Origin: Nymphaea colorata | Taxonomy: Eukaryota; Streptophyta; Magnoliopsida; Nymphaeales; Nymphaeaceae | Reading direction: 5' to 3' | DNA: 64,000 bases | NCBI RefSeq assembly: GCF_008831285.2 | Contig: NC_045148.1 | Span: 13,044,802-13,108,801, forward strand | In this document: positions 63,701 to 64,000 of the stretch, piece by piece | Position numbering within the stretch: position 1 is the stretch's first letter | Layout of the letters: every line of letters begins with the position of its first letter | Position numbers and translations under genes: made by a program | Notes under the pieces: model-generated | The model's database searches: none | Told to the model about the DNA's origin: nothing | The model's input: only the letters and a program-made list of their open reading frames with translations

Positions 63701-64000
63701 ATAATTAGGGATATGAAACTACACTAGTAAGACGAAAATTGCCCTCAACGCAAGGCCCGTTCACATCACATAACCCGATTATATTTAGGTCGGTGGCGGT
63801 GTCATGTGATGGGATGCAACCGTGGCTCCAACCGCCACGCCGCGGAAATCAGATGTGGACGACATCGTTCAATTTGAAAGATCCGATCGCAGGATGGCGG
63901 GGCTCGCATCACTGTGATTGCTAACAATTTCAAAAATACAATTGCCAAACCCAACCTCACTATTTGCACTTTTAAGACAACTGGTTGATCATTTTGCTAT
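60778..64000. other. Upstream region of the H+-ATPase gene and non-genic DNA
   Basis: The first kilobase should contain the leader and promoter of the minus-strand gene. A purine-rich, GC-richer stretch at about 61430-61580 could be a leader exon, but no splice or start evidence fixes it. From 61.8 kb the sequence is AT-rich. A GC-rich patch at about 63745-63920 gives a 61-codon frame that I do not recognise. No RNA gene was found. Confidence 0.5.

Noticed and set aside
63739-63924. 61-codon GC-rich frame near the window end
   Set aside because: No start context, domain or splice evidence. It may be part of an element that continues beyond the window.

Overview
The window is nuclear DNA of a flowering plant. 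The genes are split by many introns with GT..AG borders, the introns are AT-rich and often kilobases long, and the families (STRUBBELIG-type receptor kinase, MORF/RIP organellar RNA-editing factor, P3A H+-ATPase) and retrotransposons are plant types. The absence of a strong GC gradient in the genes argues weakly against a grass; I cannot name the species.

Layout. 1-1.5 kb: decayed 3' part of a Ty3/gypsy chromovirus. 1.5-9.5 kb: mostly non-genic, with a frameshifted gene remnant, a MITE-like element, a CT/AT microsatellite and a complete miniature LTR element (TRIM) with 190-bp LTRs, primer-binding site, polypurine tract and 5-bp target duplication. 9.56-20.67 kb (+): a 16-exon STRUBBELIG-RECEPTOR FAMILY gene, 702 aa. 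20.7-24.9 kb: old repeats. 24.93-31.45 kb (+): a 4-exon MORF2-like plastid RNA-editing factor, 241 aa. 31.5-34.2 kb: repeats, including an inverted-repeat structure around a long polypyrimidine tract. 34.21-45.43 kb: an 11.2-kb LTR element with two LTRs of about 3.9 kb, an initiator-Met PBS, a PPT, a 5-bp target duplication and no recognisable protease, RT or integrase. This is the large retrotransposon derivative (LARD) architecture. Its internal region carries an FHA-like domain. 47.51-60.78 kb (-): a 21-exon P3A H+-ATPase, 952 aa, closest by eye to the AHA10/PH5 (vacuolar) branch. 60.8-64 kb: its upstream region and non-genic DNA.

The three intact gene models were built by joining exons by hand. 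Each sums to an exact multiple of three and ends at a stop, which is strong internal support. The genes do not form a functional unit: one is a membrane receptor of tissue-patterning type, one acts in plastid RNA editing and one is a proton pump.

Most of the novelty lies in the mobile DNA. One TRIM family occurs four times. Three copies lie in introns, and all three are antisense to their host gene. Two elements carry inverted copies of their own polypurine-tract region. The LARD-like element carries a host-like domain, and a glycosyltransferase (DUF604) fragment sits antisense in an H+-ATPase intron.
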